DNA of 23,403 nt from contig JASJHQ010000008.1 of NCBI GenBank assembly GCA_037625715.1, forward strand, positions 1 through 23,403, written 5' to 3'. The translations under genes and the position numbers were made by a program. How positions within the stretch are numbered: position 1 is the first letter of the stretch; each line of letters begins with the position of its first letter. Positions 7,137 through 15,689 of this stretch are shown here, piece after piece. The notes below the pieces were generated by a model, which saw only the letters and a list, made by a program, of their open reading frames with translations, had not been told where the DNA came from and searched no databases. This stretch comes from JABAYQ01 sp018608925. Its GTDB lineage: Bacteria; Bacteroidota; Bacteroidia; Flavobacteriales; UBA7312.

Positions 7137-8420
7137 ATGAAATACGAGAGAATATCAAAGGAATTGTTCGAAAGCAATAGAAAGAAATTACTTGATCGAA
7201 TGATGAATAACTCAATAGCAATCTTCTTTTCTAACGACCAAATGCCAACAAATGCGGACGGAACAATGCCGTTTAAGCAAAATAGCGACTTACTATGGCT
7301 TAGCGGAATAGACCAAGAAGAAAGTAAATTAATTATTTACCGCGACCACAAAGGTGAAATGACTGAGCATCTGTTTTTAAAAGAAACGAGCGAATTAATC
7401 GCTATTTGGGAAGGCGCCAAACTCAACAAAGATCAAGCGTTTCAAACCTCTGGAATAAAAAACGTGTCATGGAACACTACTTTTAAAGACAAGTTAAAAG
7501 AATTAATGGAGGCCGTAAGCCTTGTGTATCTTAACAGTAACGAGCATTCGAGAGCAGCCTCAGAGGTTGAAACTCAAACAGATAGGATGAATTCTTGGTG
7601 CAAAAAAACTTACTCATCCAAAGAATTTAAAAAGGTCGCTGTAGAAATGCACGAATTAAGATCTGTAAAACACAAAGTAGAAATTGAACTTCTGCAAAAA
7701 GCATGTGATATTACCGAAAGTGGTTTTAGAAGAGTATTGCAATTTGTAAAACCAGGAGTAAAAGAATACGAAATAGAAGCAGAATATATGCACGAATTTC
7801 TTAGAAGTCGATCAAAAGGATTTGCATACGAGCCAATTATTGCCTCTGGAAGAAATGCTTGCGTGTTACACTACATAGACAACAACCAAGAATGTAAGGA
7901 TGGAGATGTAATCTTAATGGATGTAGGGGCAGAATACGGCAACTATGCATCTGATATGACAAGATGCATTCCGGTTAGTGGGCGCTTCAGCAAAAGGCAA
8001 AAACAAGTTTACAACTCTGTACTACATGTAATGAAAGAAGCAACGTCAATGTTAGTGCCAGGAACCATTCTTGGAGACTATCATAAAGAAGTGGGCTTAA
8101 TCATGCAATCGGAATTAGTAAGCCTTGGCCTAATCGACAAACACGATATAGAAAAACAAGACCCACTAAAACCAGCCTATAAAAAGTATTTTATGCACGG
8201 AACGAGTCACTTCTTAGGACTAGACGTTCATGATGTTGGCTTATGGGATAAGCCAATAGAAAACGGAATGGTATTTACCTGCGAACCAGGAATATATATT
8301 TTGGAAGAAAGCCTAGGAATTAGATTAGAAAACGACCTTGTAATTAAGGACGAGAAGCCTCATGATTTAATGAAGAATATACCTTTAGAATGTGAGGAGA
8401 TTGAAGACTTGATGAACTAA
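7137..8420 (+). CDS. pepP: Xaa-Pro aminopeptidase (aminopeptidase P, M24B)
   Basis: A 427-residue metallopeptidase that removes an N-terminal residue preceding proline. It has the two-domain layout of the family: an N-terminal creatinase-like domain to about residue 170, then the pita-bread catalytic domain. All five dinuclear metal ligands are visible: D262 and D273 (LMDVGAEYGNYASDMTR), H358 (HGTSHFLGLDVHD), E383 (FTCEPGIY) and E398 (IRLENDLVI). There is no signal peptide, so it is probably cytosolic. The start is the ATG at 7137; an upstream TTG at 7116 lies inside the -7 promoter box. It is a single-gene transcript, divergent from sdhC, ending at the hairpin at 8425-8454. Confidence 0.93.
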   Translation: MKYERISKELFESNRKKLLDRMMNNSIAIFFSNDQMPTNADGTMPFKQNSDLLWLSGIDQEESKLIIYRDHKGEMTEHLFLKETSELIAIWEGAKLNKDQAFQTSGIKNVSWNTTFKDKLKELMEAVSLVYLNSNEHSRAASEVETQTDRMNSWCKKTYSSKEFKKVAVEMHELRSVKHKVEIELLQKACDITESGFRRVLQFVKPGVKEYEIEAEYMHEFLRSRSKGFAYEPIIASGRNACVLHYIDNNQECKDGDVILMDVGAEYGNYASDMTRCIPVSGRFSKRQKQVYNSVLHVMKEATSMLVPGTILGDYHKEVGLIMQSELVSLGLIDKHDIEKQDPLKPAYKKYFMHGTSHFLGLDVHDVGLWDKPIENGMVFTCEPGIYILEESLGIRLENDLVIKDEKPHDLMKNIPLECEEIEDLMN

Positions 8421-8424
8421 ATAA

Positions 8425-8454
8425 ATGGCGTAGCAAATAAATCTGCTACGCCAT
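8425..8454. terminator. Hairpin terminator between convergent genes
   Basis: ATGGCGTAGCA (8425-8435) pairs perfectly with TGCTACGCCAT (8444-8454) across an 8-base loop, starting 4 bases after the aminopeptidase stop. The flanks are AT-rich without a long T run, so termination efficiency is uncertain. From its position it could serve both the plus-strand gene and the minus-strand gene ending at 8464. Confidence 0.7.
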
Positions 8455-8463
8455 ATTATTAAC

Positions 8464-9159
8464 CTAATCTATAAAAACAGTGTGTGAAACAAGTTTTCCT
8501 TTTTGAATAACCTTAAGAAGGTAAATTCCAGACTTTAAATTATTCTTTAAAATTTTATTGGACTGCGACTCAGCAACCAACTTACCCTCTACATTAAAGA
8601 GTTGAACCTTATCAACAATAGTAGAAGAGCTTATTTCAATTAAACTACTTGACACTAAAATTTTGATGTCGGAAATAGACTTTTCGGCAACAGAAGATGT
8701 GGACTCATTAACAAATATATCTTTGGAAAATTGTTCGGTAGTAAAACTAATAGCACCATCAATTACAGGCCAGACTACTATAATATTATCCCCATCATAA
8801 TAATTGTTAGATGGTAATATAATGTCATAAGCTCCATTAATAGAACCAGGCTCTGGGGCTGGGAAATAAATACTATCTCCCGGATTTAAGCCACTACCGT
8901 CTTCAAAAGAAACAGAAAAAATTTCTCTGACACTCTCCTCTCCAGCTCCTGGATTACTAGATATCATTGCTCTAATTTGAGAGAAAATAGTGTCCGTTCC
9001 AGTATTAACAACATAACAAGAAACAGATAGATGGTCGTAATATTCGGTTGTATCTGCAATTACAGGATCATAATAACCAAAAGTCATTGCATAGTTTTCT
9101 TGAGAAAACGATTGTGAGCATATGCTCATCAACAATATAATTAGTATCCTTTTTATCAT
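8464..9159 (-). CDS. Small secreted protein with T9SS type A sorting domain
   Basis: A 231-residue protein with a clear signal peptide (MIKRILIILLMSICSQSFSQ, cut near residue 20). A beta-rich central region at about 21-150 has CARDB-like features (SVSCYVVNTGTDTI, LNPGDSIYFPAP). A C-terminal domain at about 155-231 contains VQLFNVEGKLV, LKSGIYLLKV and a final HTVFID, typical of type A T9SS sorting domains. It should cross the outer membrane by the type IX system, then be released or attached to the surface. No enzyme motif is visible, so the function is unknown; adhesion or matrix binding is a guess. A TATATTTG box ends only 4 bases before the ATG. Confidence 0.8.
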   Translation of the reverse strand: MIKRILIILLMSICSQSFSQENYAMTFGYYDPVIADTTEYYDHLSVSCYVVNTGTDTIFSQIRAMISSNPGAGEESVREIFSVSFEDGSGLNPGDSIYFPAPEPGSINGAYDIILPSNNYYDGDNIIVVWPVIDGAISFTTEQFSKDIFVNESTSSVAEKSISDIKILVSSSLIEISSSTIVDKVQLFNVEGKLVAESQSNKILKNNLKSGIYLLKVIQKGKLVSHTVFID

Positions 9160-9163
9160 ATAA

Positions 9164-9171
9164 CAAATATA
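9164..9171 (-). promoter_or_regulatory. TATATTTG -7 box just upstream of the small T9SS gene
   Basis: On the minus strand TATATTTG matches TAnnTTTG exactly and is followed by 4 bases and then the ATG at 9159. The nearest TTG upstream is 25 bases away, longer than usual, so the -33 part is weak. If it is real, the transcript would begin at or near the start codon. Confidence 0.4.
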
Positions 9172-9244
9172 TCTAATTGAAAATAAAAAATTTAAGCAAT
9201 AATTGATTATCTTACTCGTTCAAATGTCATACAGTTTATCGCCT

Positions 9245-10696
9245 ATGAACACATTGCAAGAAATTATTTTAAGCATGTCTAAAGAAGAATTGCGCTTTTT
9301 TAAATTATACGCAAGTCGGACTAACAGCAATAAAACGAGGAAAGACATTCTCTTATTTGATCAAATTAAAAAAACAGATCAATTTTCTGAATCGAATTTT
9401 CAGCAAAAGCATTATGATCAAAACAAAAATGCTTTTTACAGACTAAAAAATAGACTTTTGGAAGACATTAACAAAAGCCTAACCTTGCAGTATCTTGATG
9501 AAGAAGCTGACTTGTCGTTAATGAAAAACATCATTCTTTCTAGAATATTCCATACCAAAGGCAAGCATATTATTGCATTAGATTACTTAAAAAAAGCTGA
9601 AAAAAAAGCCGCGCAAATAGAGGCTTATGAGATTCTAAATATTATTTATTTTGAAATCATAAAATTATCTCATGACATTCCTAACATTGATGTTGTTAAT
9701 TACATTCAAAAAAGAAAAGAAAACAATAGTGCAAGAAATAAAATTCAAGAAATAGATGATATTCTTGCAGCAGTAATGTATCGACTAAAAAAGGCCCAAA
9801 ATTTTTCAGGAAAAAAAGCCCCAATTATTAACTTGTTAGAAAAAACAGTTGCTGATTTTTCTCAAGACAAAAACATTATATCAAGTCCTAAGCTAAGGAT
9901 TAAAATGTTTCAGGCTGTAAGTAGGATTTTAATACAAAGGCACGATTTTGTTGCCCTAGAAGAATATTTAAATCACACTTTTTCAGAGTTTACAAGAGAC
10001 AATCTGTTCAACAAACAAACCCATGAAAACAAATTAAGGCTACTCACTTTTCTAATTAATGCTCTTTTTAAAAATGGCAAAATAGAAGAATCGCTTCAAA
10101 AAACACAAATGCTCTTCGAAGCAATAAATGAGTATGACGGATTTTTACACGATAAGTTTCTCTTTTATTATTACAACTCCTTAGTAATTAATTACTCAAA
10201 AACAGACAAAACAAAGGCAATAGAAATTTTGCTAAAGGCTAAAGAAGAAAAAATCATTAAAGAATCAGATTATAACTACTTCTTTGTTTGCTCTAACCTA
10301 GCATTGCTTTATTTTGATAAAAAACAATTCAAACCCTCAATCAAACACTTAAGCAGAATTATTTTACATAAAAACTTTTACGATTTCGCTCTTTCTTTCC
10401 AATTAAAGATCGTTTCTGCTGAGCTAATAATAAGGTATGAAATTAAAGATTTTGACTACTTAGAACAAAGAATGAATCAAGTTAAAAAAGAGTTTAAAGC
10501 TATTCTTTGCTTAGAGGAATTTACAAGAGAACAATTGCTGATAAGTATAATTGGAAAACTAATGTTTACCAATAACATTAGCCAAAACAAATCGCTTAAG
10601 TTAGATATTGATAAATTATTAAATTCGACAACAAGCCGCCAGGCTGAAGAAACAGATATAATTAACTACAACGCTTGGCTAATAACAAAGGTTTAG
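9245..10696 (+). CDS. Alpha-helical protein of unknown function
   Basis: I do not recognise a named family. From the ATG at 9245 the protein has 483 residues. Two other starts are possible, ATG at 9224 and TTG at 9203; 9245 is chosen because MNTLQEIILSMSKEELRFFKLYASR resembles the N-terminus of Bacteroidota helical proteins I have seen. The protein is rich in Lys, Glu, Leu and Ile and has no signal peptide, membrane segment or Cys cluster. Regular helix pairs with aromatic residues (for instance ALDYLKKAEKKAAQIEAYEI and the stretch around residues 330-400) suggest a TPR-like solenoid for protein binding. The N-terminal 80 residues, with SKEELRFFKLY and KHYDQNKNAFYRLKNRLLED, look like a separate helical domain. 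Its stop overlaps the convergent thiL stop. Confidence 0.7.
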   Translation: MNTLQEIILSMSKEELRFFKLYASRTNSNKTRKDILLFDQIKKTDQFSESNFQQKHYDQNKNAFYRLKNRLLEDINKSLTLQYLDEEADLSLMKNIILSRIFHTKGKHIIALDYLKKAEKKAAQIEAYEILNIIYFEIIKLSHDIPNIDVVNYIQKRKENNSARNKIQEIDDILAAVMYRLKKAQNFSGKKAPIINLLEKTVADFSQDKNIISSPKLRIKMFQAVSRILIQRHDFVALEEYLNHTFSEFTRDNLFNKQTHENKLRLLTFLINALFKNGKIEESLQKTQMLFEAINEYDGFLHDKFLFYYYNSLVINYSKTDKTKAIEILLKAKEEKIIKESDYNYFFVCSNLALLYFDKKQFKPSIKHLSRIILHKNFYDFALSFQLKIVSAELIIRYEIKDFDYLEQRMNQVKKEFKAILCLEEFTREQLLISIIGKLMFTNNISQNKSLKLDIDKLLNSTTSRQAEETDIINYNAWLITKV

Positions 10697-11742
10697 TCAA
10701 ACGAATTCCAACCCTGAGCAATTAAGTCGTGGCGAGAATTATCCTTTGCTATAAAAGCAGTTCCACTAGAAGGATCTGTGATATGCCCTATAATAGTAAA
10801 ATCTGGATCGTCTTTTAATTTTTCGTAGTCGTTTTGACTTATACTAAATAAAAGCTCATAGTCTTCACCACCATTTAATGCACATGTAGCTGCTGATATT
10901 TTAAACTCTTCAGCAGAAGTCATAGCTGCAAAATCAATTGGCAATTTATCTTCATAAATAGCACATCCCACTTTAGAACTTTTGCAAATATGAAGAAGCT
11001 CTGAAGAAAGTCCGTCCGAAACGTCAATCATTGAAGTAGGAACAATATTCTTTTTTGCTAATAATTTTACCACATCAATTCTAGCCTCTGGCTTGAGTTG
11101 TCTTTCTAACACATAGTCGTTGTTTTGCAAATCTGGCTGCATTTTAGGGTTGGCTTGAAAAACTTGCTTTTCCCTTTCTAAAACTTGAAGTCCTAAATAA
11201 GCGCTACCTAAATCTCCACTAACTACTAATAAATCATTTTCCTTAGCACCTTTTCTGTAAACAATTTTGTCTTTGTCGACCTGACCAATCGCCGTAACAG
11301 AAATGCAAATTCCTGACATCGAAGAAGTGGTGTCTCCACCCACTAAGTCTACATTAAATGCCTCACAAGCTAATCGGATTCCTAAATATAATTCTTCAAT
11401 TGACTCTAGAGTAAATCGATTAGAGATAGAGATGCTAACGGTTATCTGCTGAGCTACTCCATTCATAGCGCAAACATCAGAAACATTAACAGCAACCAAC
11501 TTATAACCTAAGTGCTTGAGAGGTGTATAACTCAGATCAAAATGAACACCCTCAATTAGCATATCTGTGCTAACCAATTGGTATTTATCACCACAATCAA
11601 TTACAGCGCAATCGTCTCCAACTCCGTAAACTGTATTGCTGTTTTTAGCAACGAAGTCTTTAGTAATATGTTCTATTAATTTGAACTCTCCCAGCTCCGA
11701 AATAGGAGTTTTTGGTTGATTTTTATCTTCTAATATACTCAT
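10693..11742 (-). CDS. thiL: Thiamine-monophosphate kinase
   Basis: A 349-residue enzyme of the PurM/AIR-synthase fold that phosphorylates thiamine monophosphate to thiamine diphosphate, the last step of cofactor synthesis, in the cytosol. Signature segments are in order: ELGEFKLIEHI (16-26), VGDDCAV (41-47), the metal-binding STDMLIEGVHFD (58-69), VNVSDVCAMNG (85-95, usually NLSDxAAMG), VGGDTT (134-139), MIDVSDGLSSEL (238-249) and GGEDYELLF (291-299). The length is normal for the Bacteroidota form. No other thiamine gene is nearby. The ATG at 11742 lies 4 bases after a TAAATTTG box, so the mRNA may be leaderless. Divergent from the SUF operon. Confidence 0.94.
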   Translation of the reverse strand: MSILEDKNQPKTPISELGEFKLIEHITKDFVAKNSNTVYGVGDDCAVIDCGDKYQLVSTDMLIEGVHFDLSYTPLKHLGYKLVAVNVSDVCAMNGVAQQITVSISISNRFTLESIEELYLGIRLACEAFNVDLVGGDTTSSMSGICISVTAIGQVDKDKIVYRKGAKENDLLVVSGDLGSAYLGLQVLEREKQVFQANPKMQPDLQNNDYVLERQLKPEARIDVVKLLAKKNIVPTSMIDVSDGLSSELLHICKSSKVGCAIYEDKLPIDFAAMTSAEEFKISAATCALNGGEDYELLFSISQNDYEKLKDDPDFTIIGHITDPSSGTAFIAKDNSRHDLIAQGWNSFD

Positions 11743-11746
11743 GGCA

Positions 11747-11754
11747 CAAATTTA
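11747..11754 (-). promoter_or_regulatory. TAAATTTG -7 box immediately before thiL
   Basis: On the minus strand TAAATTTG ends at 11747 and the thiL ATG begins at 11742, 4 bases on. No good -33 TTG was found 19-21 bases upstream. The placement predicts transcription from about the start codon itself. Confidence 0.45.
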
Positions 11755-11812
11755 CGTCATTTAATGCATATTTTATGTAGTGATTAAATAGATATTCAAC
11801 ATATAAATTTTG

Positions 11813-11820
11813 TATCTTTG
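11813..11820 (+). promoter_or_regulatory. TATCTTTG -7 box of the SUF operon
   Basis: TATCTTTG followed by CATA is the form of the TAnnTTTG box seen very often in Flavobacteriia. No clear -33 TTG lies 19-21 bases upstream, which may indicate dependence on an activator. A start near 11826 would leave a leader of about 17 bases before the TTG start of sufA at 11843. No obvious operator palindrome was seen in 11755-11842. Confidence 0.55.
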
Positions 11821-11842
11821 CATACTAATTAAAAAGAAGGTT

Positions 11843-12169
11843 TTGATACAAGTAAGTCAACAAGCAAAAGAGAAGCTTCTTCTACTAATAAAAGAAGAGG
11901 GTCAGGGTAACGAAGTCTTTATTCGCGTAGGCGTTAATAGTGGCGGCTGTTCTGGTCTTTCTTATGACTTAAAAATTGACAAACAAAAAACGGAGGACGA
12001 CAAACTTTTTGAAGACAATGGAGTCAAAATTGTTGTCAATAAAAAGAGTTTTTTCTATTTAATTGGCACTACCCTAGAATATTCTGGAGGCTTAAACGGT
12101 AAAGGGTTTGTTTTTAATAACCCTAACGCTTCCAGAACTTGCGGATGTGGCGAAAGCTTTGCAGTCTAA
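11843..12169 (+). CDS. sufA: A-type iron-sulfur cluster carrier (SufA/IscA/ErpA family)
   Basis: A 108-residue protein with the three cysteines that bind or transfer a cluster: C36 in NSGGCSGL and C100/C102 in TCGCGESF, exactly the A-type pattern. It is first in the SUF operon and probably passes clusters from SufBCD to apoproteins. There is no ATG in the frame. TTG at 11843 gives MIQVSQQAKEKL, matching homologous N-termini, with AGAAGG (11835-11840) just before it. An earlier TTG at 11810 lies across the promoter box and is unlikely. The name sufA is by operon position; it could equally be called erpA or iscA. Confidence 0.9.
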   Translation: MIQVSQQAKEKLLLLIKEEGQGNEVFIRVGVNSGGCSGLSYDLKIDKQKTEDDKLFEDNGVKIVVNKKSFFYLIGTTLEYSGGLNGKGFVFNNPNASRTCGCGESFAV

Positions 12170-12188
12170 CTACTTTTAACCTAAGGAT

Positions 12189-13631
12189 TTGACAGAAGAA
12201 GATAAAATATTAAAGGAAGTTACAGGTGCCGAATATAAATACGGCTTTACTACTGACATTGAAAGCGATAAAATCCCAAAAGGATTAAGCGAAGATGTTG
12301 TTAGATTAATCTCCGCTAAAAAAAATGAGCCAGAATGGCTTTTAGAAAGAAGACTAAAAGCATTTGAGGTTTGGAAAAAAATGGACGAGCCTGACTGGGC
12401 TAATGTAAGCTATAAAAAGCCTGACTATCAGGATATTATATATTATGCTGCTCCTAAACAAAAGAAAAAATTAGAAAGTTTAGATGATCTTGACCCAGAA
12501 ATGCGCAAGACTTTTGAAAAACTAGGTATTTCTTTAAATGAGCAAAAAAGACTAGCAGGTGTTGCTGTCGACTTTGTAATGGACAGCGTTTCTGTAGCTA
12601 CTAGCTTTAAAGATAAGCTTTTAGAATTGGGAATTATTTTTTGCTCCATTAGCGATGCTGTAATAGAATATCCCGATTTGGTAAAAAAATATTTAGGATC
12701 GGTGGTTCCTACAGGAGACAACTTCTTTTCAGCGCTTAATTCTGCGGTGTTTACAGATGGGTCTTTTTGCTACATTCCTAAAGGTGTAAGATGCCCTATG
12801 GAGCTTTCTACCTACTTCCGTATTAACGAAGCTGGCACGGGTCAGTTTGAGCGTACTTTATTGGTTGCTGACCAAGGAAGCTATGTGAGTTACCTAGAAG
12901 GATGTACTGCTCCTATGAGAGACGAAAATCAATTACACGCAGCAGTTGTAGAGCTTATTGCTCTAGACGATGCCGAAATAAAATACTCTACGGTTCAGAA
13001 CTGGTATCCAGGAAACGAAGAGGGTATTGGTGGTGTTTTCAACTTTGTTACTAAAAGAGGTATTTGCCACGATAGAGCTAAGATTTCTTGGACTCAAGTT
13101 GAGACAGGTTCTGCAGTTACTTGGAAGTACCCTTCTTGTATTTTGAAAGGAGACGATTCTGTTGGAGAGTTTTATTCTGTAGCAGTAACCAACAATATGC
13201 AACAAGCCGATACCGGAACAAAAATGATCCATATTGGCAAAAACTCTAAGAGTACCATCATTTCTAAAGGTATTTGTGCCGGTAAAAGCGAAGGGTCTTA
13301 CAGAGGTTTGGTTAAAATCATGAAAAGCGCAGAAAACGCTCGAAACTTCTCTCAATGTGATTCGTTACTAATGGGAGATAAATGTGGCTCTCATACCTTC
13401 CCATATATCGAAGTAAAAAATAAATCGGCTAAAGTAGAGCACGAGGCTACTACTTCAAAAATTGGAGAAGATCAAATATTTTATTGTAACCAAAGAGGTA
13501 TAGGAACAGAAGAAGCAATCGCCTTAATTGTAAACGGCTATTGCAAAGATGTATTGAACCAATTACCAATGGAATTTGCTGTTGAAGCACAAAAACTATT
13601 AGCGATATCCCTAGAAGGAAGCGTTGGATAA
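12189..13631 (+). CDS. sufB: Fe-S cluster assembly scaffold SufB
   Basis: The 480-residue core of the SufBC2D scaffold, on which clusters are built. Diagnostic segments are YKYGFTTDIES near the N-terminus, GSFCYIPKGVRCP (191-203), LEGCTAPMRDENQLHAAVVE (237-255, C239 matching the conserved E. coli C254) and C433 in IFYCNQRGIG, matching E. coli C405, which receives persulfide sulfur. The start is TTG at 12189: an in-frame stop lies at 12177-12179 and no other usual start codon occurs between it and residue 65. An AAGGA sequence lies unusually close (12183-12187). It is 19 bases after sufA and overlaps nothing downstream if sufC starts at 13642. Minus-strand frames within it are shadows. Confidence 0.96.
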   Translation: MTEEDKILKEVTGAEYKYGFTTDIESDKIPKGLSEDVVRLISAKKNEPEWLLERRLKAFEVWKKMDEPDWANVSYKKPDYQDIIYYAAPKQKKKLESLDDLDPEMRKTFEKLGISLNEQKRLAGVAVDFVMDSVSVATSFKDKLLELGIIFCSISDAVIEYPDLVKKYLGSVVPTGDNFFSALNSAVFTDGSFCYIPKGVRCPMELSTYFRINEAGTGQFERTLLVADQGSYVSYLEGCTAPMRDENQLHAAVVELIALDDAEIKYSTVQNWYPGNEEGIGGVFNFVTKRGICHDRAKISWTQVETGSAVTWKYPSCILKGDDSVGEFYSVAVTNNMQQADTGTKMIHIGKNSKSTIISKGICAGKSEGSYRGLVKIMKSAENARNFSQCDSLLMGDKCGSHTFPYIEVKNKSAKVEHEATTSKIGEDQIFYCNQRGIGTEEAIALIVNGYCKDVLNQLPMEFAVEAQKLLAISLEGSVG

Positions 13632-13641
13632 AAAAAAGATT

Positions 13642-14403
13642 ATGTTAAAGATAAAAGGATTAAAAGCTGGTGTAGAGGATAATAACATTCTTAAAGGCAT
13701 CGACCTACAAGTAAACAAGGGAGAAATTCATGCTATTATGGGTCCTAACGGATCAGGAAAAAGCACTCTATCCTCTGTAATTGCTGGTAAAGAAGAGTAC
13801 GAAGTAGAAGGTGGTTCTATCGAGTTTGATGGAACAAGTATAATGGATTTGAGTCCAGAAGAAAGAGCTCATCTTGGCATCTTTCTTTCGTTTCAATATC
13901 CTGTAGAAATTCCTGGAGTTTCTGTTTCTAACTTCATCAAAACTTCTATAAACGAAACTAGAAAAGCAAAAGGTTTAGAGCCAATGCCGGCTGGTGAGTT
14001 ATTGAAATTGATGCGTGAAAAAATGGAACTACTAGATATTAAGAAAGGCTTTTTGAGTCGTTCTTTAAATCAAGGGTTTTCTGGAGGAGAGAAGAAAAGA
14101 AATGAGATTTTTCAATTAGCAACTCTTGCTCCAAAACTGGCTATCTTAGATGAAACAGATTCGGGTTTAGATATTGATGCTTTAAGAATTGTTGCCAACG
14201 GAATCAACAAACTTAGAACACCAGAAAACGCAACAATTGTTATTACTCATTACCAACGATTGTTAGACTATATCGTTCCTGATTTCGTTCACGTTCTTTA
14301 CAATGGAAGAATAGTGAAATCTGGAACAAAAGAATTAGCATTTGAGCTAGAAGCAAAAGGATACGACTGGATTATTAAAGAAGTAGAAGAACAGTGCATT
14401 TAA
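13642..14403 (+). CDS. sufC: Fe-S assembly ATPase SufC
   Basis: An ABC-type ATPase of 253 residues that drives conformational change in the SufBC2D complex. Walker A is GPNGSGKST at 34-42, the Q-loop lies in SFQYP, the signature is FSGGE at 146-150, Walker B runs LAILDETDSGLD with D170-E171, and the switch histidine is H203 in VITHYQ. The extended form of the D-loop region is typical of SufC. The ATG at 13642 gives MLKIKGL, the normal family start. A TTG at 13624 would add six residues and overlap sufB, and is less likely. Its 3' end overlaps sufD by 10 bases. Confidence 0.96.
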   Translation: MLKIKGLKAGVEDNNILKGIDLQVNKGEIHAIMGPNGSGKSTLSSVIAGKEEYEVEGGSIEFDGTSIMDLSPEERAHLGIFLSFQYPVEIPGVSVSNFIKTSINETRKAKGLEPMPAGELLKLMREKMELLDIKKGFLSRSLNQGFSGGEKKRNEIFQLATLAPKLAILDETDSGLDIDALRIVANGINKLRTPENATIVITHYQRLLDYIVPDFVHVLYNGRIVKSGTKELAFELEAKGYDWIIKEVEEQCI

Positions 14404-15689
14404 AAGAAAAACTAATATCAGCATTCGATCAATCTTTAGATCAGCTTTCTTTCCAACAAAGGAGAAAAGAAAGTATGGAAAGATTAAAGCAAGATGGATT
14501 TCCAACAATTCGAAATGAAGAATGGAAATACACTAATCTTCAGCCTCTATTAAAGAAAGAATTCGAATTACAAGCGTCTATCTCATCTATAACTTTAGAG
14601 GAGATTAACGAATATATTTTAAAGGATACGGATACCTATTTAATGGTTTTCTTAAACGGAGTATTCCAGCCTAACTTATCGTCTATTTCTTGCCAAAAAG
14701 CACACATTAGCACTATTAAAAACGCTAATGAAGAGCAGCAAAAAATTATTGAAAAGTACTGGGGCTCTTGCCTTCCCAAAAAAGGCGATGCTTTTGTTAG
14801 CGCAAACAACGGACTAGCTCAAGAAGGAGCATTCGTTTACCTGCCTAAAAGTGTGGTTTTAGACAAGCCACTACAAATTGTATATGCCACCAAAAACGAC
14901 AATGCTTTGTTTACACAAACAAGGTCTTTAGTAGTTGTAGAAGAAAACGCTCAAGTACAAATTACCGAAAGGCATCAAAACTTTAGTGATAGCGAAGTCT
15001 TTACCAATGCCGTTACTGAAATTGTAGTAAAGCAAAACGCAATTGTAGATTTCTACAAGATTCAAAACGATAACTTCAAATGCTCGATTGTAGATAATAC
15101 ATGGGTAAATCAAGCTAATAACTGCAACTGTACGGTTGATACGTTTAGCTTTGGAGGTAAAATGGTAAGAAACAATCTTACTTTTTCTATGTTGGGCGAG
15201 CACAGCGAAAGTAACATGAGAGGGATTACTCTTATCGGAAAAGACCAACTAGTCGATCACCACACTTTGGTAGATCACCTTGTTCCTAACTGTTTAAGCA
15301 ACGAACTTTATAAAGGTATTTACGACCACAATGCAAAAGGCGTATTTAACGGTAAAGTAATGGTTCATCCCGATGCTCAAAAGACAAATGCATTTCAGTC
15401 AAACAACAATTTGTTGTTGACGGATGACGCATCCATAGATACTAAACCTCAGCTCGAAATATATGCAGATGATGTAGCATGTAGCCACGGTTGTACTATC
15501 GGACAGCTAGACGATGAAGCTTTATTTTATCTTAGAGCAAGAGGGATTCCTAAAAAGGAAGCCCAAGCAATGCTAATGTATGCCTTCGCAAACGATGTGT
15601 TGAACAACATTAAAATTGAAGAATTAAAAAAGAAGTTAAATCTAATAATTGCAGAAAAAATAGGAGTAGAACTAGCTATAGAATTGTAA
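14394..15689 (+). CDS. sufD: Fe-S assembly scaffold SufD
   Basis: A 431-residue SufB paralogue that completes the SufBC2D complex and is needed for iron acquisition. The C-terminal beta-helix carries KGVFNGKVMV (316-325), SNNNLLLTDDA and DDVACSHGCTIG with H365, equivalent to the conserved histidine of E. coli SufD (H360). The N-terminal part has NEEWKYTNL, typical of the family. The start is GTG at 14394, inside the end of sufC; no ATG precedes residue 28 and the family N-terminus begins here. The overlap suggests translational coupling. The stop at 15687-15689 directly abuts the sufS ATG. Confidence 0.95.
   Translation: MHLKEKLISAFDQSLDQLSFQQRRKESMERLKQDGFPTIRNEEWKYTNLQPLLKKEFELQASISSITLEEINEYILKDTDTYLMVFLNGVFQPNLSSISCQKAHISTIKNANEEQQKIIEKYWGSCLPKKGDAFVSANNGLAQEGAFVYLPKSVVLDKPLQIVYATKNDNALFTQTRSLVVVEENAQVQITERHQNFSDSEVFTNAVTEIVVKQNAIVDFYKIQNDNFKCSIVDNTWVNQANNCNCTVDTFSFGGKMVRNNLTFSMLGEHSESNMRGITLIGKDQLVDHHTLVDHLVPNCLSNELYKGIYDHNAKGVFNGKVMVHPDAQKTNAFQSNNNLLLTDDASIDTKPQLEIYADDVACSHGCTIGQLDDEALFYLRARGIPKKEAQAMLMYAFANDVLNNIKIEELKKKLNLIIAEKIGVELAIEL

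Noticed and set aside
12963..13355. Minus-strand open frame of 130 codons inside sufB
   Set aside because: It is a shadow of the highly conserved sufB frame; no recognisable domain or start context.
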